From positions 1 through 22,036 of the forward strand of contig CAYFNZ010000018.1 of assembly GCA_964344625.1 (NCBI GenBank): a stretch of 22,036 nucleotides of DNA, read 5' to 3'. Positions 22,012 through 22,036 of the stretch are shown piece by piece. How positions within the stretch are numbered: the first letter of the stretch is position 1; every line of letters starts with the position of its first letter. A program made the position numbers and the translations under genes. The notes beneath the pieces were generated by a model. The model saw nothing but the letters and a program-made list of their open reading frames with translations. It made no database searches and was not told where the DNA came from. The DNA comes from JAAYEL01 sp964344625. Lineage in GTDB: Bacteria > Bacillota > Clostridia > Tissierellales > Peptoniphilaceae.

Positions 22012-22036
22012 CTGCTAGGAGTCAGCCCCCAACAGA
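22012..22036. repeat. Short dispersed repeat, copy 2, cut by the window end
   Basis: The segment ending in GTCAGCCCCCAACAGA resembles 16111-16137, differing by a few substitutions and two missing bases. The upstream bases (GCATAGCTGGTGGCCTAAAC) are not repeated at copy 1. It may be part of a larger element beyond the window. Confidence 0.45.

Noticed and set aside
1..22036. tRNA or rRNA genes
   Set aside because: No tRNA cloverleaf features or rRNA-like GC-rich blocks were seen; the intergenic spaces are short and otherwise accounted for.

Overview
This is a low-GC Firmicutes-type chromosomal window: AT-rich codons, strong AGGAGG ribosome binding sites, TATAAT promoters and hairpin-plus-T terminators. 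The gene mix is a short-chain fatty acid carrier, crotonase, MaoC hydratase, a clostridial-type single-chain PurL, an Fe-S PurF and several thiol peroxidases. Together these suggest an anaerobic, amino-acid or butyrate-metabolising member of the Clostridia/Tissierellia, plausibly a Gram-positive anaerobic coccus of the Anaerococcus/Peptoniphilus kind. The genus is inference only. Three runs of exactly 100 N (2289-2388, 16810-16909, 19177-19276) mark scaffold joins of unknown true length.

Layout. An AtoE-type short-chain fatty acid transporter with its own terminator (24-1414) is followed by a two-gene unit: a DUF3783-like protein and a membrane-anchored C39-like peptidase with a Thr-Pro-Lys-Glu-Glu-Lys repeat stalk (1512-3134). 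The core of the window is an eight-gene de novo purine operon, purC-purL-purE-purF-purM-purN-purH-purD (3392-13813). It sits behind a strong promoter and a ykkC-family riboswitch, most likely the PRPP-sensing type, whose expression platform is an intrinsic terminator. The genes are tightly packed and several overlap, so they should be co-transcribed and translationally coupled. After purD comes a lipoprotein paralogous to the upstream C39 protein but lacking its catalytic residues. Next are crotonase and MaoC-type hydratase genes, each with its own promoter and structured leader, and then a Tpx thiol peroxidase. Two tandem YczE/YyaS-like membrane proteins follow (the first cut by a gap), then a Cof-type HAD phosphatase and a truncated HAD gene on the minus strand at a dubious scaffold join. 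The window ends with ahpC-ahpF, a perfect 17-bp-stem terminator, and a short repeat-bearing tail.

The most striking observation is in the purine operon. Both glutamine-using enzymes, PurF and PurL, keep intact synthase/transferase domains but have degenerate glutaminase domains. PurF begins Met-Ser-Gly where the N-terminal nucleophile Cys should be, and also lacks the Arg, Asn and Asp of the glutamine site. PurL has Gly-Ile-Gly-Ala-Gly where Gly-Ile-Cys-Asn-Gly is expected, and its His-Gly-Glu-Gly motif is gone. Both proteins are shorter than relatives, mainly in these domains. The simplest reading is a purine pathway that takes nitrogen directly from free ammonia. PurE is also unusual and has no purK beside it. 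Two further pseudoenzyme or regulatory oddities flank the operon: the active/inactive C39 pair, and a terminator-like hairpin whose left arm contains the next gene's -10 element.
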